From assembly GCF_002179635.1 (NCBI RefSeq), contig NZ_NFOE01000047.1, positions 1 to 45,930 on the forward strand: a DNA stretch of 45,930 bases, read 5' to 3'. The stretch's first letter is position 1. Every line of letters starts with the position of its first letter. This document shows, piece after piece, positions 1-10,661 of this stretch. Below the pieces are notes generated by a model. That model saw only the letters and a program-made list of their open reading frames with translations, ran no database searches and was not told the origin of the DNA. The stretch is from Campylobacter jejuni. Lineage in GTDB: Bacteria > Campylobacterota > Campylobacteria > Campylobacterales > Campylobacteraceae. The position numbers and the translations under genes were made by a program.

Positions 1-824
1 TGCCAAGTTTATTTATACTACTTATTTTAATGCTTGGATATTCTTTTAGTATGGATGGTTTTTCTAAGGCAAGTGAGTTTTTATTTGTGCCTGATTTTTC
101 AAAATTAAGTGTTAATTCTATATTAGATGCATTAGGTCTTGCATTTTTTAGTATGTCTTTGGGTGTTTGTGTGATTTTAACTTATGCAGCAAGTTTACCT
201 GATAAAACAAATTTTATAAGTAGTGCTTTAAATATTATCATTATTAATACTATCATTGGTTTAATGATGGGGCTTATTGTTTTTACTTTTATATTTGAAT
301 TTGGAGCTGATCCTACTCAACAAGGCCCAGGGCTTATATTTATATCATTAACAACGCTTTTTGCAAAATTAGGATTTTTGGGAAATATTTTAGCTGTAGC
401 TTTTTTTATTGCATTGTTTTTTGCAGGGATTACTTCAGCTATTTCCATGATAGAACCTTTTACTTTTTATCTTATAAATCGTTATCAAATTTCAAGAAAA
501 AAAGCTTTGGTTTTTGTGGGTATGATTGTTTATTTTCTTGGAAGTTTATCTATACTTTCTTTTTATCACGTAAGTGCATCAAGTTTAAATTTCTTTGGAA
601 AAAGCTTTTTTGATATTTTAGACTTTTTCATACAAAATTTATTAATGCCAATTTCTGCTTTAATTACAGCATTTTTTGTAGGTTTTGTACTTAAAAAAGA
701 AGCTTTGCAAATTTTATTTCAACCATTTATGCGCGGGGTGTATTTTGAAATTTGGTATATCTTTTTAAGATACATTTCTCCATTAGCGGTTGTTTTAATC
801 ATGGCTAGACAGCTTTTTTTCTAA
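1..824 (+). CDS. Sodium-dependent amino-acid transporter, NSS family (5' end missing)
   Basis: C-terminal part of a neurotransmitter:sodium symporter family protein, an inner-membrane Na+-coupled amino-acid importer. The frame is open back to the first base: the codons before the internal ATG at 30 read M-P-S-L-F-I-L-L-I-L and match the same stretch of the next gene (MPSLFIMLVLML), so the true start lies upstream of the window. About 270 residues are present with hydrophobic helices throughout, including GLMMGLIVFTFIF, FISLTTLF and the helix GITSAISMIEPFTFYL. The downstream paralogue begins 9 bases after the stop, so the two are almost certainly one operon made by tandem duplication. The C. 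jejuni order I remember (two NSS genes before pycB) agrees. The substrate cannot be read from the sequence. Confidence 0.9.
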   Translation, partial: PSLFILLILMLGYSFSMDGFSKASEFLFVPDFSKLSVNSILDALGLAFFSMSLGVCVILTYAASLPDKTNFISSALNIIIINTIIGLMMGLIVFTFIFEFGADPTQQGPGLIFISLTTLFAKLGFLGNILAVAFFIALFFAGITSAISMIEPFTFYLINRYQISRKKALVFVGMIVYFLGSLSILSFYHVSASSLNFFGKSFFDILDFFIQNLLMPISALITAFFVGFVLKKEALQILFQPFMRGVYFEIWYIFLRYISPLAVVLIMARQLFF

Positions 825-833
825 GGTATTAAA

Positions 834-2168
834 ATGAATGATAAATTTTCTAAAATAGGTTTTGTATTAGCCGTTGCAGGCGGGGCTATAGGGCTTGGAA
901 ATGCTTGGAAATTTCCAACCTTAGTAGGTCAAAATGGTGGTTTTGCCTTTGTGCTTTTGTACTTGCTTTTGACTATTAGTATAGGATTTTGTGTATTTTT
1001 GGCTGAAATTGCCATGGGAAGATTAAGTCAAAGTGATCCTGTCAATGCTTATAAAAGCTTAGCAACTAAGTATGCTCAAAAATGGAAATTTGCTGGATTT
1101 TTTATGCTTGGTGGAATTTTCGTATTATCTTTTTATCTTGTTATTATGGGTTGGGTTTTAAAATACATGATAACTTCGATTTATTATCTACCTAGCAATA
1201 CTCAAGAAGCAGGAGTTTTATTTGGAAATTTAATACAAAATAGTATTTTAGAAAGTAGTTTGTATTTTTTAATTGCTTTTTTTCTTACTTTATTTGTTGT
1301 TTCAAGAGGGGTTAAGAGTGGTATAGAAAAACTGAATGTTTGGATTATGCCAAGTTTGTTTATCATGCTTGTTTTAATGCTAGCGTATTGTTTTTTTCAA
1401 GATGGTTTTAAGGAAGCTTTTGCCTATTTGTTTTATCCTGATTTTACCAAACTTAGTTTAAACTCTGTTTTAACAGCTTTAGGTCTTGCTTTTTTTACTT
1501 TATGTTTAGGTATAGGTTGTATTACCACTTATGCAGCTTCATTAAAAGATGATACAAATTTAATTACAAGTTCAATTGTAATTGTACTTTTAAATATCAG
1601 CATAGGTTTAATGATGGGGCTTATTGTATTTACTTTTATATTTAAATTTAATGCCAATCCCGCAGAAGGTGCTGGACTTGTATTTATATCTTTAACAACT
1701 TTGTTTTCTAATTTAGGCACTATTTTCGGGCATTTTTTAGCCTTTTATTTTTTCTTAGCTTTATTTTTTGCAGGAATTACTTCAGCAGTTTCTATGATAG
1801 AACCTTTTACTTTTTATCTTGTGAATGAATATAAAATTTCAAGAAAAAAAGCTTTGGTTTTTATAGGTTTTGTAGTTTTTCTTTTGGGAATGAGTTGTAT
1901 TTTATCTTTTAGTGCCAGTTATGGAGCTAGTTTTAGCTTTTTTGGTCTAAGTTTTTTTGATATTTTGGATAAATTAACTTCTAATTTTATGCTCCCGCTT
2001 GGAGTTATTGCAAGTGCTATTTTTGTGGGATTTTTTGTAGATAAAATGAAAATCTATAATTTATTTTCTAAATTTATGAGTAAAACTGTTTTTGAAGTAT
2101 GGTATTTTTTACTTAGATTTGTTGCGCCTGTTGCGATTATTATCATTATGTTAAATCAAATTTTATAA
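834..2168 (+). CDS. Sodium-dependent amino-acid transporter, NSS family (complete paralogue)
   Basis: Complete 444-residue NSS symporter, an inner-membrane protein with the size of the 11-12 helix bacterial members (LeuT/Tyt1/MhsT type). The family signature in helix 1 is clear: G-L-G-N-A-W-K-F-P at residues 20-28, where the unwound helix binds Na+ and substrate. Later helices carry GLAFFTLCLGIG and GITSAVSMIEPFTF, nearly the same as in the upstream gene. The start at 834 has AAGGT at 823-827 just ahead, overlapping the end of the previous gene. The two copies may work together or differ in specificity; for related proteins substrates include branched-chain or aromatic amino acids, but the substrate is unknown here. 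The pycB promoter follows directly. Confidence 0.93.
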   Translation: MNDKFSKIGFVLAVAGGAIGLGNAWKFPTLVGQNGGFAFVLLYLLLTISIGFCVFLAEIAMGRLSQSDPVNAYKSLATKYAQKWKFAGFFMLGGIFVLSFYLVIMGWVLKYMITSIYYLPSNTQEAGVLFGNLIQNSILESSLYFLIAFFLTLFVVSRGVKSGIEKLNVWIMPSLFIMLVLMLAYCFFQDGFKEAFAYLFYPDFTKLSLNSVLTALGLAFFTLCLGIGCITTYAASLKDDTNLITSSIVIVLLNISIGLMMGLIVFTFIFKFNANPAEGAGLVFISLTTLFSNLGTIFGHFLAFYFFLALFFAGITSAVSMIEPFTFYLVNEYKISRKKALVFIGFVVFLLGMSCILSFSASYGASFSFFGLSFFDILDKLTSNFMLPLGVIASAIFVGFFVDKMKIYNLFSKFMSKTVFEVWYFLLRFVAPVAIIIIMLNQIL

Positions 2169-2192
2169 ATTTATTTTTTAAGAAAGTAGAGT

Positions 2193-2198
2193 TATAAT
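2193..2198 (+). promoter_or_regulatory. Likely sigma-70 -10 box of pycB-pckA
   Basis: A perfect TATAAT lies 28 bases before the pycB start, preceded by T-rich sequence as in Campylobacter promoters, which lack a strong -35 box. The ribosome binding site AAGGA is at 2216-2220. The position fits a transcript starting near 2205. Confidence 0.65.
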
Positions 2199-2226
2199 TG
2201 CAAAGATGTAAAAATAAGGAAAAATT

Positions 2227-4005
2227 ATGGCTAAAAAATTAATTGATGTAATGGATACCACATTTAGAGATGGTTTTCAATCTGTTTATGGTGCTAGAGT
2301 TTTAATGAATGACTTTTTTCCTGCCCTAGAAGCAGCTAAAGAAGCAGACATCAAACATTTTGAATTTGGCGGTGGAGCTAGGTTTCAAAGCTTATTTTTT
2401 TATTTAAACGAAAATGCCTTTGAAATGATGGATAAATTTAGAGCCATCGTTGGAAAAGAAGCAAATTTACAAACTCTTGCAAGAGGGGTTAATACTGTAG
2501 CACTTGATACAGGTAGTAAAGAAATTATTGACTTGCATGCAAAAATGTTTGCAAAACATGGCACAACCACCATAAGAAATTTTGACGCATTAAATGATGT
2601 AAATAATTTAAAATTTAGTGGAGAATGTATAGTTAAGCATGGTTTAAAACATGAAATTACTATTACTTTAATGGATTTACCTCCAAAATGTAAAGGTGCG
2701 CATGATGTACCTTTTTATGAAAGAATTTTAAAAGAAATCTTACAAGCACAAATTCCTTTTGATAGTATTTGTTTTAAAGATGCAAGTGGAACTTCAAATC
2801 CAAATAAAATTTATGAAGTTATTAAAATGGCTAGAAAAAACCTGCCTGAAAATATGCATATAAGATTACATACGCATGAAACTGCAGGGGTGAGTATAGC
2901 ATGCTATTTAGCAGCTTTAGAAGCAGGTGTTGATGGTATAGATTTAGCTGCAGCTCCTGTTAGTGGTGGTACTTCTCAGCCTGATATTTTAACCATGCTT
3001 CATGCTCTAAAGGGAAGTAATTTTGATCTTGGTTTGGACGAAGAGAAAATTTTAAAATATGAAGAAGTATTAAAAGATTGTTTAAAAGATTATTTTTTAC
3101 CACCTGAAGCAACAGCGGTAAATCCTTTAATACCTTTTTCACCTATGCCAGGTGGAGCACTAACTGCTAATACACAAATGATGAGAGATAATAATATTTT
3201 AGATAAATTTCCTCAAGTTATAAAAGCCATGCAAGAAGTGGTAGAAAAAGGTGGTTATGGCACTTCGGTTACTCCTGTATCGCAATTTTATTTTCAACAA
3301 GCTTTTAATAATGTAATGTTTGGACCTTGGAAAAAAATAGCAGATGGATACGGAAAGATGGTTTTAGGATATTTTGGAAAAACACCCGTTGCTCCAGATC
3401 CTGAAGTAATTAAGCTTGCAAGCGAGCAGTTAAAATTAGAGCCAACTACAAAATTAGCAACAGATATTGCCGATGCAGATGAGAGTAAAAGCATAGCTTA
3501 TATTAAAAACTTATTGGAAAAAGAAAATTTAGAAACAAGTGAAGAAAATATTTTTATCGTTGCAGCTTGTAAAGAAAAAGGCATAGCTTTCTTAAAAGGT
3601 GAAGCTAAGGTTAATGTTAGAAAAAATAGCAAATTAAAACCAAGTCTTGTTAATGAAAATCAATTTACTGTTTCAGTTAATGGTAATAAATACCATGTAG
3701 AAGTAAGTGCAGGTTTTGATAGAGATGTTAATGTTAAAAGTGCTGTAAAAGTAAGTAGTAACAACGCAGAAGCTAAAAAAGCCCAAACAGGCGATAATGC
3801 TATCGTTGCAAGTATGAATGCAAATGTATTTAAAATTTTAGTCAAAGAAAATGATAGTGTAAAAGCAGGGCAAGTTGTAGCTGTACTTGAAGCTATGAAA
3901 ATGGAGATTGAAGTTAGTGCAAGTAAAGATGGAGAAATTGCAGAACTTTTAGTAAATGCTGGTGAGAGTGTAAGTGAAGGCCAAGCTTTAATGACTTATA
4001 AATAA
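2227..4005 (+). CDS. pycB: Pyruvate carboxylase subunit B / oxaloacetate decarboxylase alpha-type (biotinylated)
   Basis: 592-residue carboxyltransferase subunit that moves CO2 from carboxy-biotin to pyruvate, giving oxaloacetate. The N-terminal TIM barrel starts [12 protein letters not shown], and includes [11 protein letters not shown] and RLHTHETAG, the metal and biotin site region. The C-terminal biotinyl domain has EAMKMEIEV with the biotin lysine at residue 558, about 35 residues from the end, the usual spacing. In epsilonproteobacteria pyruvate carboxylase is split into PycA (biotin carboxylase) and PycB; pycA is not in this window. The neighbour pckA, 10 bases downstream, catalyses the next gluconeogenic step, which fits an organism living on amino and organic acids. 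The alternative reading, a decarboxylase alpha subunit, lacks support because no membrane beta/gamma subunits are nearby. Confidence 0.93.
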   Translation: MAKKLIDVMDTTFRDGFQSVYGARVLMNDFFPALEAAKEADIKHFEFGGGARFQSLFFYLNENAFEMMDKFRAIVGKEANLQTLARGVNTVALDTGSKEIIDLHAKMFAKHGTTTIRNFDALNDVNNLKFSGECIVKHGLKHEITITLMDLPPKCKGAHDVPFYERILKEILQAQIPFDSICFKDASGTSNPNKIYEVIKMARKNLPENMHIRLHTHETAGVSIACYLAALEAGVDGIDLAAAPVSGGTSQPDILTMLHALKGSNFDLGLDEEKILKYEEVLKDCLKDYFLPPEATAVNPLIPFSPMPGGALTANTQMMRDNNILDKFPQVIKAMQEVVEKGGYGTSVTPVSQFYFQQAFNNVMFGPWKKIADGYGKMVLGYFGKTPVAPDPEVIKLASEQLKLEPTTKLATDIADADESKSIAYIKNLLEKENLETSEENIFIVAACKEKGIAFLKGEAKVNVRKNSKLKPSLVNENQFTVSVNGNKYHVEVSAGFDRDVNVKSAVKVSSNNAEAKKAQTGDNAIVASMNANVFKILVKENDSVKAGQVVAVLEAMKMEIEVSASKDGEIAELLVNAGESVSEGQALMTYK

Positions 4006-4015
4006 GGAGGCAAAA

Positions 4016-5590
4016 ATGATAGGTTTAGAAAATTTAGGTTTAGAAAATATCGGACAAGTTTTTCATAATCTTAGTTATGATGAGCTTTTAAAACACGAAA
4101 AAAACAATAATGAAGGTGTATGTACTAAAAATGGTACTTTTAGTGTGGATACGGGAATTTTTACCGGAAGAAGTCCTAAGGATAAATATTTTGTAAAACA
4201 AGATCCTTCACAAAAATATATTGCTTGGGGTAAGATTAATCAACCTATTAGTGAGAAGTTATTTGAAAAACTTTTAGCAAAAGCTAAAAAACAACTTAGT
4301 AATAGTGATATTTATATCCAAGATGCATATTGTGGAGCTTCATTAAAAAGTCGTAAAGCTGTGCGTTTTGTAACTCAAATTGCATGGCAAGCACATTTTG
4401 TAAAAAATATGTTTATTCGTCCAAAAGAAGAAGAACTTAGTGAGTTTAAACCTGATTTTGTGGTGTATAATGCTTGCAAATGTATTAATGAAGATTATAA
4501 AAAAGATGGTTTAAATTCAGAGGTTTTTGTCATTTTTAACATAGAAAAAAATATAGCAGTAATTGGTGGAACTTGGTATGGTGGAGAGATGAAAAAAGGA
4601 ATTTTTTCTATGATGAATTATTGGCTTCCACTTGAAAATAAACTTTCTATGCATTGTAGTGCTAATGTTGGAGAAAAAGGCGATGTGGCGCTTTTCTTTG
4701 GGCTTAGTGGTACAGGTAAAACTACTCTTTCAACTGATCCAAAAAGAAAATTAATAGGCGATGATGAGCATGGTTGGGATGATGAGGGTGTGTTTAATTT
4801 TGAAGGAGGTTGTTATGCAAAATGCATTAACCTTGATCCTCAAAGTGAGCCAGAAATTTATGGGGCAATCAAACAAAATGCACTTTTAGAAAATGTAGTT
4901 TTAAAAGATGATTTAAGCGTTGATTTCAATGATGGTTCTAAAACTGAAAATACTAGAGTTTCTTATCCGATAGAGCATATTTTAAATCACGAGCCAAGCC
5001 TTAGTGCAGGTCATCCTAGTAATATCATTTTCCTTTCAGCGGATGCTTTTGGTGTTTTACCTCCGGTTAGTAAGCTTAGTAAAGAACAAGCAATGTATTA
5101 TTTTCTAAGTGGTTATACTGCTAAAGTAGCAGGTACTGAAAGAGGTATTACTGAACCTGTTGCGACTTTTTCAGCTTGTTTTGGAGAAGTGTTTTTGCCA
5201 TTACATCCAACTGTTTATGCAAAACTTTTGGGCGAAAAAATCAGTAAGCATAATGTGAATGTTTATCTGGTAAATACCGGTTGGAGCGGTGGAACTTATG
5301 GTGTAGGTAAAAGAATGAGCATTAAAGCTACTAGAGCTTGCATTAATGCGATTTTAGATGGTAGCATACAAAATTGTGAGTTTGAAAACTATGATTTATT
5401 TAATCTTGCAGTTCCAAAAGAATTAGCGGGTGTAGAAAGTAAGTTATTAAACCCTGTTAATACTTGGGAGGATAAAAAAGCTTATGAAGAAACTAAATTA
5501 AAGCTTGCAAAAATGTTTATAGAAAATTTCAAACGCTATGAAGATGTAAAAGAAGGAGCAGAATTTAAATTAGCTGGTCCTGCTATCTAA
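4016..5590 (+). CDS. pckA: Phosphoenolpyruvate carboxykinase (ATP)
   Basis: 524-residue cytosolic ATP-dependent PEP carboxykinase: oxaloacetate + ATP gives PEP + CO2 + ADP, the committed step of gluconeogenesis. Visible motifs in order: FTGRSPKDK (substrate-binding Arg), [12 protein letters not shown], the kinase P-loop GLSGTGKTT at residues 229-237, [20 protein letters not shown], the metal and nucleotide region, and [13 protein letters not shown] near the C-terminus. Length is normal for the family. Perfect AAGGAGG lies just before the start, 10 bases behind the pycB stop, so the two are co-transcribed and form the oxaloacetate/PEP node. A hairpin at 5589-5609 ends the operon. Confidence 0.97.
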   Translation: MIGLENLGLENIGQVFHNLSYDELLKHEKNNNEGVCTKNGTFSVDTGIFTGRSPKDKYFVKQDPSQKYIAWGKINQPISEKLFEKLLAKAKKQLSNSDIYIQDAYCGASLKSRKAVRFVTQIAWQAHFVKNMFIRPKEEELSEFKPDFVVYNACKCINEDYKKDGLNSEVFVIFNIEKNIAVIGGTWYGGEMKKGIFSMMNYWLPLENKLSMHCSANVGEKGDVALFFGLSGTGKTTLSTDPKRKLIGDDEHGWDDEGVFNFEGGCYAKCINLDPQSEPEIYGAIKQNALLENVVLKDDLSVDFNDGSKTENTRVSYPIEHILNHEPSLSAGHPSNIIFLSADAFGVLPPVSKLSKEQAMYYFLSGYTAKVAGTERGITEPVATFSACFGEVFLPLHPTVYAKLLGEKISKHNVNVYLVNTGWSGGTYGVGKRMSIKATRACINAILDGSIQNCEFENYDLFNLAVPKELAGVESKLLNPVNTWEDKKAYEETKLKLAKMFIENFKRYEDVKEGAEFKLAGPAI

Positions 5591-5609
5591 AAAGAGTTAA
5601 GCTCTTTTT
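5589..5609. terminator. Bidirectional hairpin between pckA and the HIT gene
   Basis: AAAAAGAG (5589-5596), loop TTAAG, CTCTTTTT (5602-5609). The run of T on each strand makes it a usable rho-independent terminator for both convergent genes; it overlaps the stop codons of both. Confidence 0.7.
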
Positions 5610-5973
5610 AGAATAGTGATTCAGGATTGATTTGGGTTTCTTTATTTTTTGGAAGCTCAAATCCACCTAACATATGAAAATGTAAATGAAAAACTTCTTG
5701 CCCGCTATTTTTCCCACAATTTGTGATTAATCTATACCCACTTTTATCAAGTCCTAAAAGAGTAGCTAGTTCTTGGATAAATTGTGTCATTTCACTCATT
5801 AATTCAGGTCTTAATTCTTGAAAGTTTTCAAAATGCTCTTTTGGAATGATTAAAATATGAATAGGTGCTTTAGGATTGATATCATGAAAAGCTAAAAATT
5901 TTTCACTTTCTAAAACTTTATTAGCAGGAATTTTTCCTTCTACGATTAGTTCAAATACGGTTTTTTCTCTCAT
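5608..5973 (-). CDS. HIT (histidine triad) family nucleotide hydrolase
   Basis: 121-residue HIT protein of the HinT branch, a small cytosolic homodimeric hydrolase of purine nucleoside phosphoramidates and acyl-adenylates. The triad H-L-H-F-H-M lies near the C-terminus in EVFHLHFHMLGG; the N-terminal part holds FHDINPKAPIHILIIPKEH, typical of HinT. The length matches the family. AAAGGA precedes the ATG at 5973. It is divergent from pheS and convergent with pckA. A HIT gene beside pheS-pheT also occurs in C. jejuni as I remember it; linkage to an aminoacyl-tRNA synthetase is sensible because HinT proteins can remove aminoacyl-adenylates from synthetases, though this role here is inferred. Confidence 0.92.
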   Translation of the reverse strand: MREKTVFELIVEGKIPANKVLESEKFLAFHDINPKAPIHILIIPKEHFENFQELRPELMSEMTQFIQELATLLGLDKSGYRLITNCGKNSGQEVFHLHFHMLGGFELPKNKETQINPESLF

Positions 5974-6023
5974 TTAGTAATCCTTTTTTTGTTATTTTTT
6001 GCTAATTTTAAATAATTTTACAT

Positions 6024-6029
6024 TAGAAT
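6024..6029 (+). promoter_or_regulatory. Possible -10 box of the pheS operon
   Basis: TAGAAT after a long AT-rich stretch with spaced T runs, 29 bases before the chosen pheS start. One base from the TATAAT consensus. It would drive the coupled run pheS-pheT-aroA-ispH. Confidence 0.4.
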
Positions 6030-6058
6030 GTTTAAAAAAAATTTAGTTGGAGCTAAAA

Positions 6059-7051
6059 TTGCAAGATATGATAGAAAAAATTGCTTCTGTAAATACTTTA
6101 GCAGAGCTTGAAAATATAAAAGTAAGTGTTTTAGGAAAAAAAGGTATTTTGACTTTAGAATTTGCAAAGTTAAAAGATTTGCAAGGTGAAGAAAAAAAAG
6201 AATTTGCCAATGGTTTAAATAAAACAAGAGATGAATTTAATGAGGCTTATCAAATAAAATTAAAAGAATTAGAAGAAAAAGCTTTAAATGAAAAAATGAA
6301 ACAAGATGTGCAAGATTTTAGCTTTTTTGATGAAACTTCAAATGCAGGTGCTTTGCACCCAATCATGCAAACTATGGATAAAATCATAGAATATTTTACA
6401 GCTTTAAATTTCAGTATAGAAAAAGGGCCTTTGATTGAGGATGATTTTCATAATTTTGAAGCATTAAATTTACCACAAAATCACCCTGCAAGAGATATGC
6501 AAGATACTTTTTATTTTGAAGATAAAACCTTGCTTAGATCCCAAACTTCTCCAGTTCAAATTAGAACTATGCTATCTCAAAAACCACCTATTAGAATGAT
6601 AGCGCCAGGTGCAGTTTTTAGAAGAGATTTTGATATTACTCATACCCCTATGTTTCATCAAGTAGAAGGACTTGTGGTAGAAGAAGGCGATAAGGTAAAT
6701 TTTGCAAATTTAAAAGATATGCTAGAGCATTTTTTAAAACATATGTTTGGCGATGTAAAAGTGCGTTTTAGACCAAGTTTTTTTCCATTTACAGAGCCAT
6801 CTGCTGAAGTAGATATTTCTTGTGTGTTTTGTAAAGGTTGTGGATGTAGGGTTTGTAAGCAAACAGGATGGCTTGAAGTTTTAGGATGTGGCGTTGTTGA
6901 TCCTAATGTTTATAAATTTGTTGGTTATAAAAATGTAAGTGGCTATGCTTTTGGTTTGGGTGTGGAGCGTTTTGCTATGCTTTTACATAAAATTCCTGAT
7001 TTGCGTTCTATGTTTGAAGGTGATTTAAGATTATTGGAGCAATTTAGATGA
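6059..7051 (+). CDS. pheS: Phenylalanine-tRNA ligase alpha subunit
   Basis: Catalytic subunit of the cytosolic alpha2beta2 phenylalanyl-tRNA synthetase. After an N-terminal coiled coil (about residues 1-85) come the class II motifs: [24 protein letters not shown], the motif 2 region [18 protein letters not shown], and motif 3 [10 protein letters not shown] near the C-terminus. I place the start at TTG 6059, not the earlier in-frame TTG 6047: GGAG at 6049-6052 stands 6 bases before 6059, giving 330 residues ([10 protein letters not shown]), while 6047 has no ribosome binding site. The stop overlaps the pheT start in ATGA. Cys clusters [11 protein letters not shown] near residue 260 are notable and common in this group. 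Confidence 0.95.
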   Translation: MQDMIEKIASVNTLAELENIKVSVLGKKGILTLEFAKLKDLQGEEKKEFANGLNKTRDEFNEAYQIKLKELEEKALNEKMKQDVQDFSFFDETSNAGALHPIMQTMDKIIEYFTALNFSIEKGPLIEDDFHNFEALNLPQNHPARDMQDTFYFEDKTLLRSQTSPVQIRTMLSQKPPIRMIAPGAVFRRDFDITHTPMFHQVEGLVVEEGDKVNFANLKDMLEHFLKHMFGDVKVRFRPSFFPFTEPSAEVDISCVFCKGCGCRVCKQTGWLEVLGCGVVDPNVYKFVGYKNVSGYAFGLGVERFAMLLHKIPDLRSMFEGDLRLLEQFR

Positions 7052-9378
7052 TTATTAGTAGAAATTGGTTAAATGAATGGATTGATTTAAGTGAAATATC
7101 AACACAAACTATAGTAAATACTTTAAATTCCATAGGATTGGAGGTTGATAGTTTCAAAAGTGTTAAAGCTCCTCAAAAAGTTGTAATAGGTAAGGTTTTA
7201 GAAAAAGTTAAACATGAAAATTCAGATAAATTGAATATTTGTAAAGTAGATGTTGGGAATGAAATTTTACAAATTGTTTGTGGCGCAAAAAATGTTGATA
7301 AAGATCAATTTGTAGCCGTATCTTTAGTAGGTGCAGTGCTTCCTAGCGGACTTGAGATAAAACCTGCCAAACTTAGAGGGGTTGAATCTATGGGTATGAT
7401 TTGCTCTTCTAGTGAGCTTGGTTTTGGAAAAAGCAATGAAGGTATTATGGTTTTAGATGAAAGCATGGGGGAGTTGGTTTTAGGAAAAGCTTTAAATGAT
7501 TATGAACTTTTTAATGATGAATTAATTGAAATAGAACTTACTCCAAACCGCGGGGATTGCTTGAGTTTATATGGTGTTGCTAGAGATTTGAGTGCAGCAC
7601 TTGATTTAAATTTAAAAGAATTAAACCCTTTAAAAGAAAGTGAAAATAGCGTAGGTATAGGAAGAATACTAAGTGTTAAAAATCAAAGTGATGTTGAAGG
7701 ATTTTTTGCTTATAAGGCACTAGAGATTAAAGAAGAATTTAAGTTAAATATCACGATACAAATTCGTCTTGCTTTGATTGAAGCATATAAAAATAACAAC
7801 ATAGAAAATCTTTTAACTTATGCAACTCATGCAAGCGGAGTGATTTTTTGTGCTTATGATTTTCATAAGCTTTGTCAAGAATGTCAAATCGATGAAAAGA
7901 TTGTTTTAGAGATTAAAACTCAAGAACATGGAGAATATGGGGTTTATTATAAAGATGAGTTGATTGCTTTAGCAGGTATAGAGCAAGAAGATAAATTTAA
8001 AATCAATGATGAGAGTAAAATCATCATTATAGAAGCAAGTTATACTCATCCTCAAACTATAGCAAATGCAATAGCCTTTTATAAAAAGAAAAATGACATT
8101 ATATATCGTTCTTTAAGAGGCAGTGAGCCTAAGCTTTCTTTGGGAATGGAGTATTTATTTAATGAGTGCTTAAAAATTAGTGCAATGAGTGTTTTTTCAG
8201 GAAGCCAACAAGTTTTTAAAGAAAATGAAGCAAATATTATTGGGATTTTTGGTGCAGAGGTTGATAAAATCATTGGTATGCCTATAGATAAAAATAATTT
8301 AGTCAAAATTCTTAAAAAACTAGGCTTTGAAATAAGTGTGGTAAATGATGAACAATTTAATATTAAAATTCCACTTCACCGTAGTGATATAGTAAATATA
8401 GCTGATATTAGTGAAGAAATAGTAAGAATTATCGGTATTGATAATATCCCATCAAAAGCTTTAGAATTTAAAGAAAAAAATCGTTTAAATCAAGTATATT
8501 TTGATTATCAAGAGCTTAAAAATTTAAGATTAAAAGCAAGTAACAATGGATATTTTGAAAGTGTGCATTATGTTTTGGATAATGAAGAAGAATTAAGTCA
8601 GCTAGGATTTAAATGTATTAAAAACAAACTCATTAATCCTATTACTAACGAACTTAATACTTTAAGAAGTACTTTGATAAATCATCTTTTAAATGCAGTA
8701 AGCTTTAATCTAAGAAATTCTAAAAAGAAAATCAAACTTTTTGAGTGTGGTAGTGTTTTTGATGAGTTTTCAAATGAGCATACTAAATTTGCGATGATCT
8801 TTAGTGGCTACAAAGAAGAAGCTAAAATCACAAATAAGGCCAAGCCTGTTTTAGTGGATTTTTATACTTTTTTAGCAGAATTAAAGAGCATTATAGGTGA
8901 GTTTAGTTTGCAAAAATCAGAATATGCATTTTTAAGCCCATATGAGCAAGCAAATGTATACAAAAACGGCAAGCGTGTAGGTTTTGTAGGTAGAGTGCAT
9001 TTAAGTATAGAAAATAAAAGAGATTTGGTTAAAACTTATATTTGTGAGCTTGATTTAGAAGGCTTAAAACAAGACTTTAAAACTGCTAAAGCTTATTCTA
9101 AATTTCCATCTATGAGCAGGGATTTAAGTATAGTTATACCTAAGGGTTTTGAATATGAAAAAATCAAACACACTATTGCTAAATTAGATATTGAAAGATT
9201 AGAAAGTTTTAGAGTAGTAGATTTATATACAGATGAGAATTTAGGCGATTTTTATAGCTTGACTATTAATTTAGTATTTAGAGATTTTGAAAAAACCTTA
9301 GAAGATAATATTATTCTTGGATATATTGATAAAATCATCAAAGCTTTAGATGATGAACATGGTTTAAAACTTCGATGA
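7048..9378 (+). CDS. pheT: Phenylalanine-tRNA ligase beta subunit
   Basis: 776-residue beta subunit, which binds tRNA-Phe and edits mischarged tyrosine. Domains in order: N-terminal B1, the tRNA-binding EMAP-like OB fold with [18 protein letters not shown] and IVCGAKNV (residues about 40-150), the B5 domain with [20 protein letters not shown], the catalytic-like core, and the C-terminal FDX-ACB anticodon-binding domain ([15 protein letters not shown] onward). It starts with ATG inside the pheS stop (ATGA at 7048-7051), so translation is coupled to give equal subunits, and it ends in an ATGA overlap with aroA. No truncation or frameshift seen. Confidence 0.96.
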   Translation: MIISRNWLNEWIDLSEISTQTIVNTLNSIGLEVDSFKSVKAPQKVVIGKVLEKVKHENSDKLNICKVDVGNEILQIVCGAKNVDKDQFVAVSLVGAVLPSGLEIKPAKLRGVESMGMICSSSELGFGKSNEGIMVLDESMGELVLGKALNDYELFNDELIEIELTPNRGDCLSLYGVARDLSAALDLNLKELNPLKESENSVGIGRILSVKNQSDVEGFFAYKALEIKEEFKLNITIQIRLALIEAYKNNNIENLLTYATHASGVIFCAYDFHKLCQECQIDEKIVLEIKTQEHGEYGVYYKDELIALAGIEQEDKFKINDESKIIIIEASYTHPQTIANAIAFYKKKNDIIYRSLRGSEPKLSLGMEYLFNECLKISAMSVFSGSQQVFKENEANIIGIFGAEVDKIIGMPIDKNNLVKILKKLGFEISVVNDEQFNIKIPLHRSDIVNIADISEEIVRIIGIDNIPSKALEFKEKNRLNQVYFDYQELKNLRLKASNNGYFESVHYVLDNEEELSQLGFKCIKNKLINPITNELNTLRSTLINHLLNAVSFNLRNSKKKIKLFECGSVFDEFSNEHTKFAMIFSGYKEEAKITNKAKPVLVDFYTFLAELKSIIGEFSLQKSEYAFLSPYEQANVYKNGKRVGFVGRVHLSIENKRDLVKTYICELDLEGLKQDFKTAKAYSKFPSMSRDLSIVIPKGFEYEKIKHTIAKLDIERLESFRVVDLYTDENLGDFYSLTINLVFRDFEKTLEDNIILGYIDKIIKALDDEHGLKLR

Positions 9379-10661
9379 AAATCAGTCCTATTTCATCTTT
9401 TAAAGTAGAGCTTGAAGATATAGCTTCTGATAAGTCTATATCTCATCGCTTTGCTATCTTTTCTTTGTTTACCCAAGGAACTTGCAAAATTAAAAATTAT
9501 TTAAAAGCCCAAGATACCTTACATACCTTAGCAATTATTCAAGCTTTGGGAGCTGAAGTTGAAGAAATTAATGGATTAATTTATATTAGAGCTCCAAAAT
9601 ATATAAAATCTCCAAATTGTGTTTTAGATTGTGGCAATTCAGGTACAGCTATGAGACTTTTAATAGGTCTTTTAAGTGCTATTGAAGATGAATTTTTTGT
9701 ACTTAGTGGAGATTGTTATTTAAATGCTAGGCCGATGAAGCGGGTAAGTGAGCCTTTGATGAGTTTAGGAGCTAAAATTTATGGAAGAGCTAATGCAAAT
9801 TTAGCACCTATTTGTATACAAGGAGCCAAGTTAGAAGGTTTTGATTTTAGTAGTAATATTGCCTCAGCTCAGGTAAAATCAGCTTTAATTTTAGCAGCTT
9901 TATTTGCCAAAAAAGAAAGTTATTTTAAAGAAATTGAGCTTTCAAGAGATCATAGTGAGATTATACTTAATAAAATGGGAGCTTGCATTGAATATTTAAA
10001 TGAGGATAAAACTTTTATTAAAATAAATCCTTTAAAAGAAAAATTAAAAGCATTTGAAGTATGTGTACCAAATGATCCATCATCAGCCTTTTATTTTGCC
10101 TTAGCCGCTTGTATTTTACCTCATTCAAAAGTAGTTTTAAAAAATGTTTTGTTAAATAAAACACGCATTGAAGCCTTTAAAATTTTAGAAAAAATGGGTG
10201 TAAAAATTACTTATAATACTACTAATGAAGATTTTGAAAGTATTGGAGAAATTTATGTTGAAAGTGCGCCATTAAAAGCGATAAATGTGAGTGAAAATAT
10301 CGCATGGTTGATTGATGAAATTCCAGCTTTGGCTATAGCTTTTGCTTGTGCAAAAGGAAAAAGTGCTGTAAAAAATGCTAAAGAATTACGCGTAAAAGAA
10401 AGCGATAGAATTAAATCAATTGTATTAAATTTGCAAAAATGTGGCATAAAAGTAAAAGAATTTGAAGATGGTTTTGAAGTAGAAGGTGGCGAAGCTAAAA
10501 GTGCTAAAATAGAAAGCTTTGGAGATCATAGAATTGCGATGAGCTTTTTAATTTTAGGTTTAAGATGTGGAATGGAAGTAGATGATAGCGAATGCATTAA
10601 AACCTCTTTTCCAAATTTTATTGAGATTTTAAAGCAAATAGGAGCTAAAGTTGGAGATTGA
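9375..10661 (+). CDS. aroA: 3-phosphoshikimate 1-carboxyvinyltransferase (EPSP synthase)
   Basis: 428-residue cytosolic enzyme joining shikimate-3-phosphate and PEP in the sixth step of chorismate synthesis, ahead of aromatic amino acids and folate. Motifs: SDKSISHRFAIFSLF (Lys and Ser binding shikimate-3-phosphate), LDCGNSGTAMRLL (PEP and phosphate binding), SAQVKSALILAAL, ELRVKESDRI and FGDHRIAMSFLILGL close to the C-terminus. The ATG overlaps the pheT stop in ATGA, and its own 3' end overlaps the start of ispH by 11 bases, so it is translated within the pheS-ispH run. Its place behind phenylalanyl-tRNA synthetase genes fits aromatic amino-acid supply. Confidence 0.96.
   Translation: MKISPISSFKVELEDIASDKSISHRFAIFSLFTQGTCKIKNYLKAQDTLHTLAIIQALGAEVEEINGLIYIRAPKYIKSPNCVLDCGNSGTAMRLLIGLLSAIEDEFFVLSGDCYLNARPMKRVSEPLMSLGAKIYGRANANLAPICIQGAKLEGFDFSSNIASAQVKSALILAALFAKKESYFKEIELSRDHSEIILNKMGACIEYLNEDKTFIKINPLKEKLKAFEVCVPNDPSSAFYFALAACILPHSKVVLKNVLLNKTRIEAFKILEKMGVKITYNTTNEDFESIGEIYVESAPLKAINVSENIAWLIDEIPALAIAFACAKGKSAVKNAKELRVKESDRIKSIVLNLQKCGIKVKEFEDGFEVEGGEAKSAKIESFGDHRIAMSFLILGLRCGMEVDDSECIKTSFPNFIEILKQIGAKVGD

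Noticed and set aside
6047..6058. Upstream TTG as the pheS start
   Set aside because: It has no ribosome binding site; the GGAG that overlaps it serves the TTG at 6059.
7467..7471. GGGGG run inside pheT as a second phase-variation tract
   Set aside because: Five G is too short for the slippage seen in Campylobacter, and the gene is essential.
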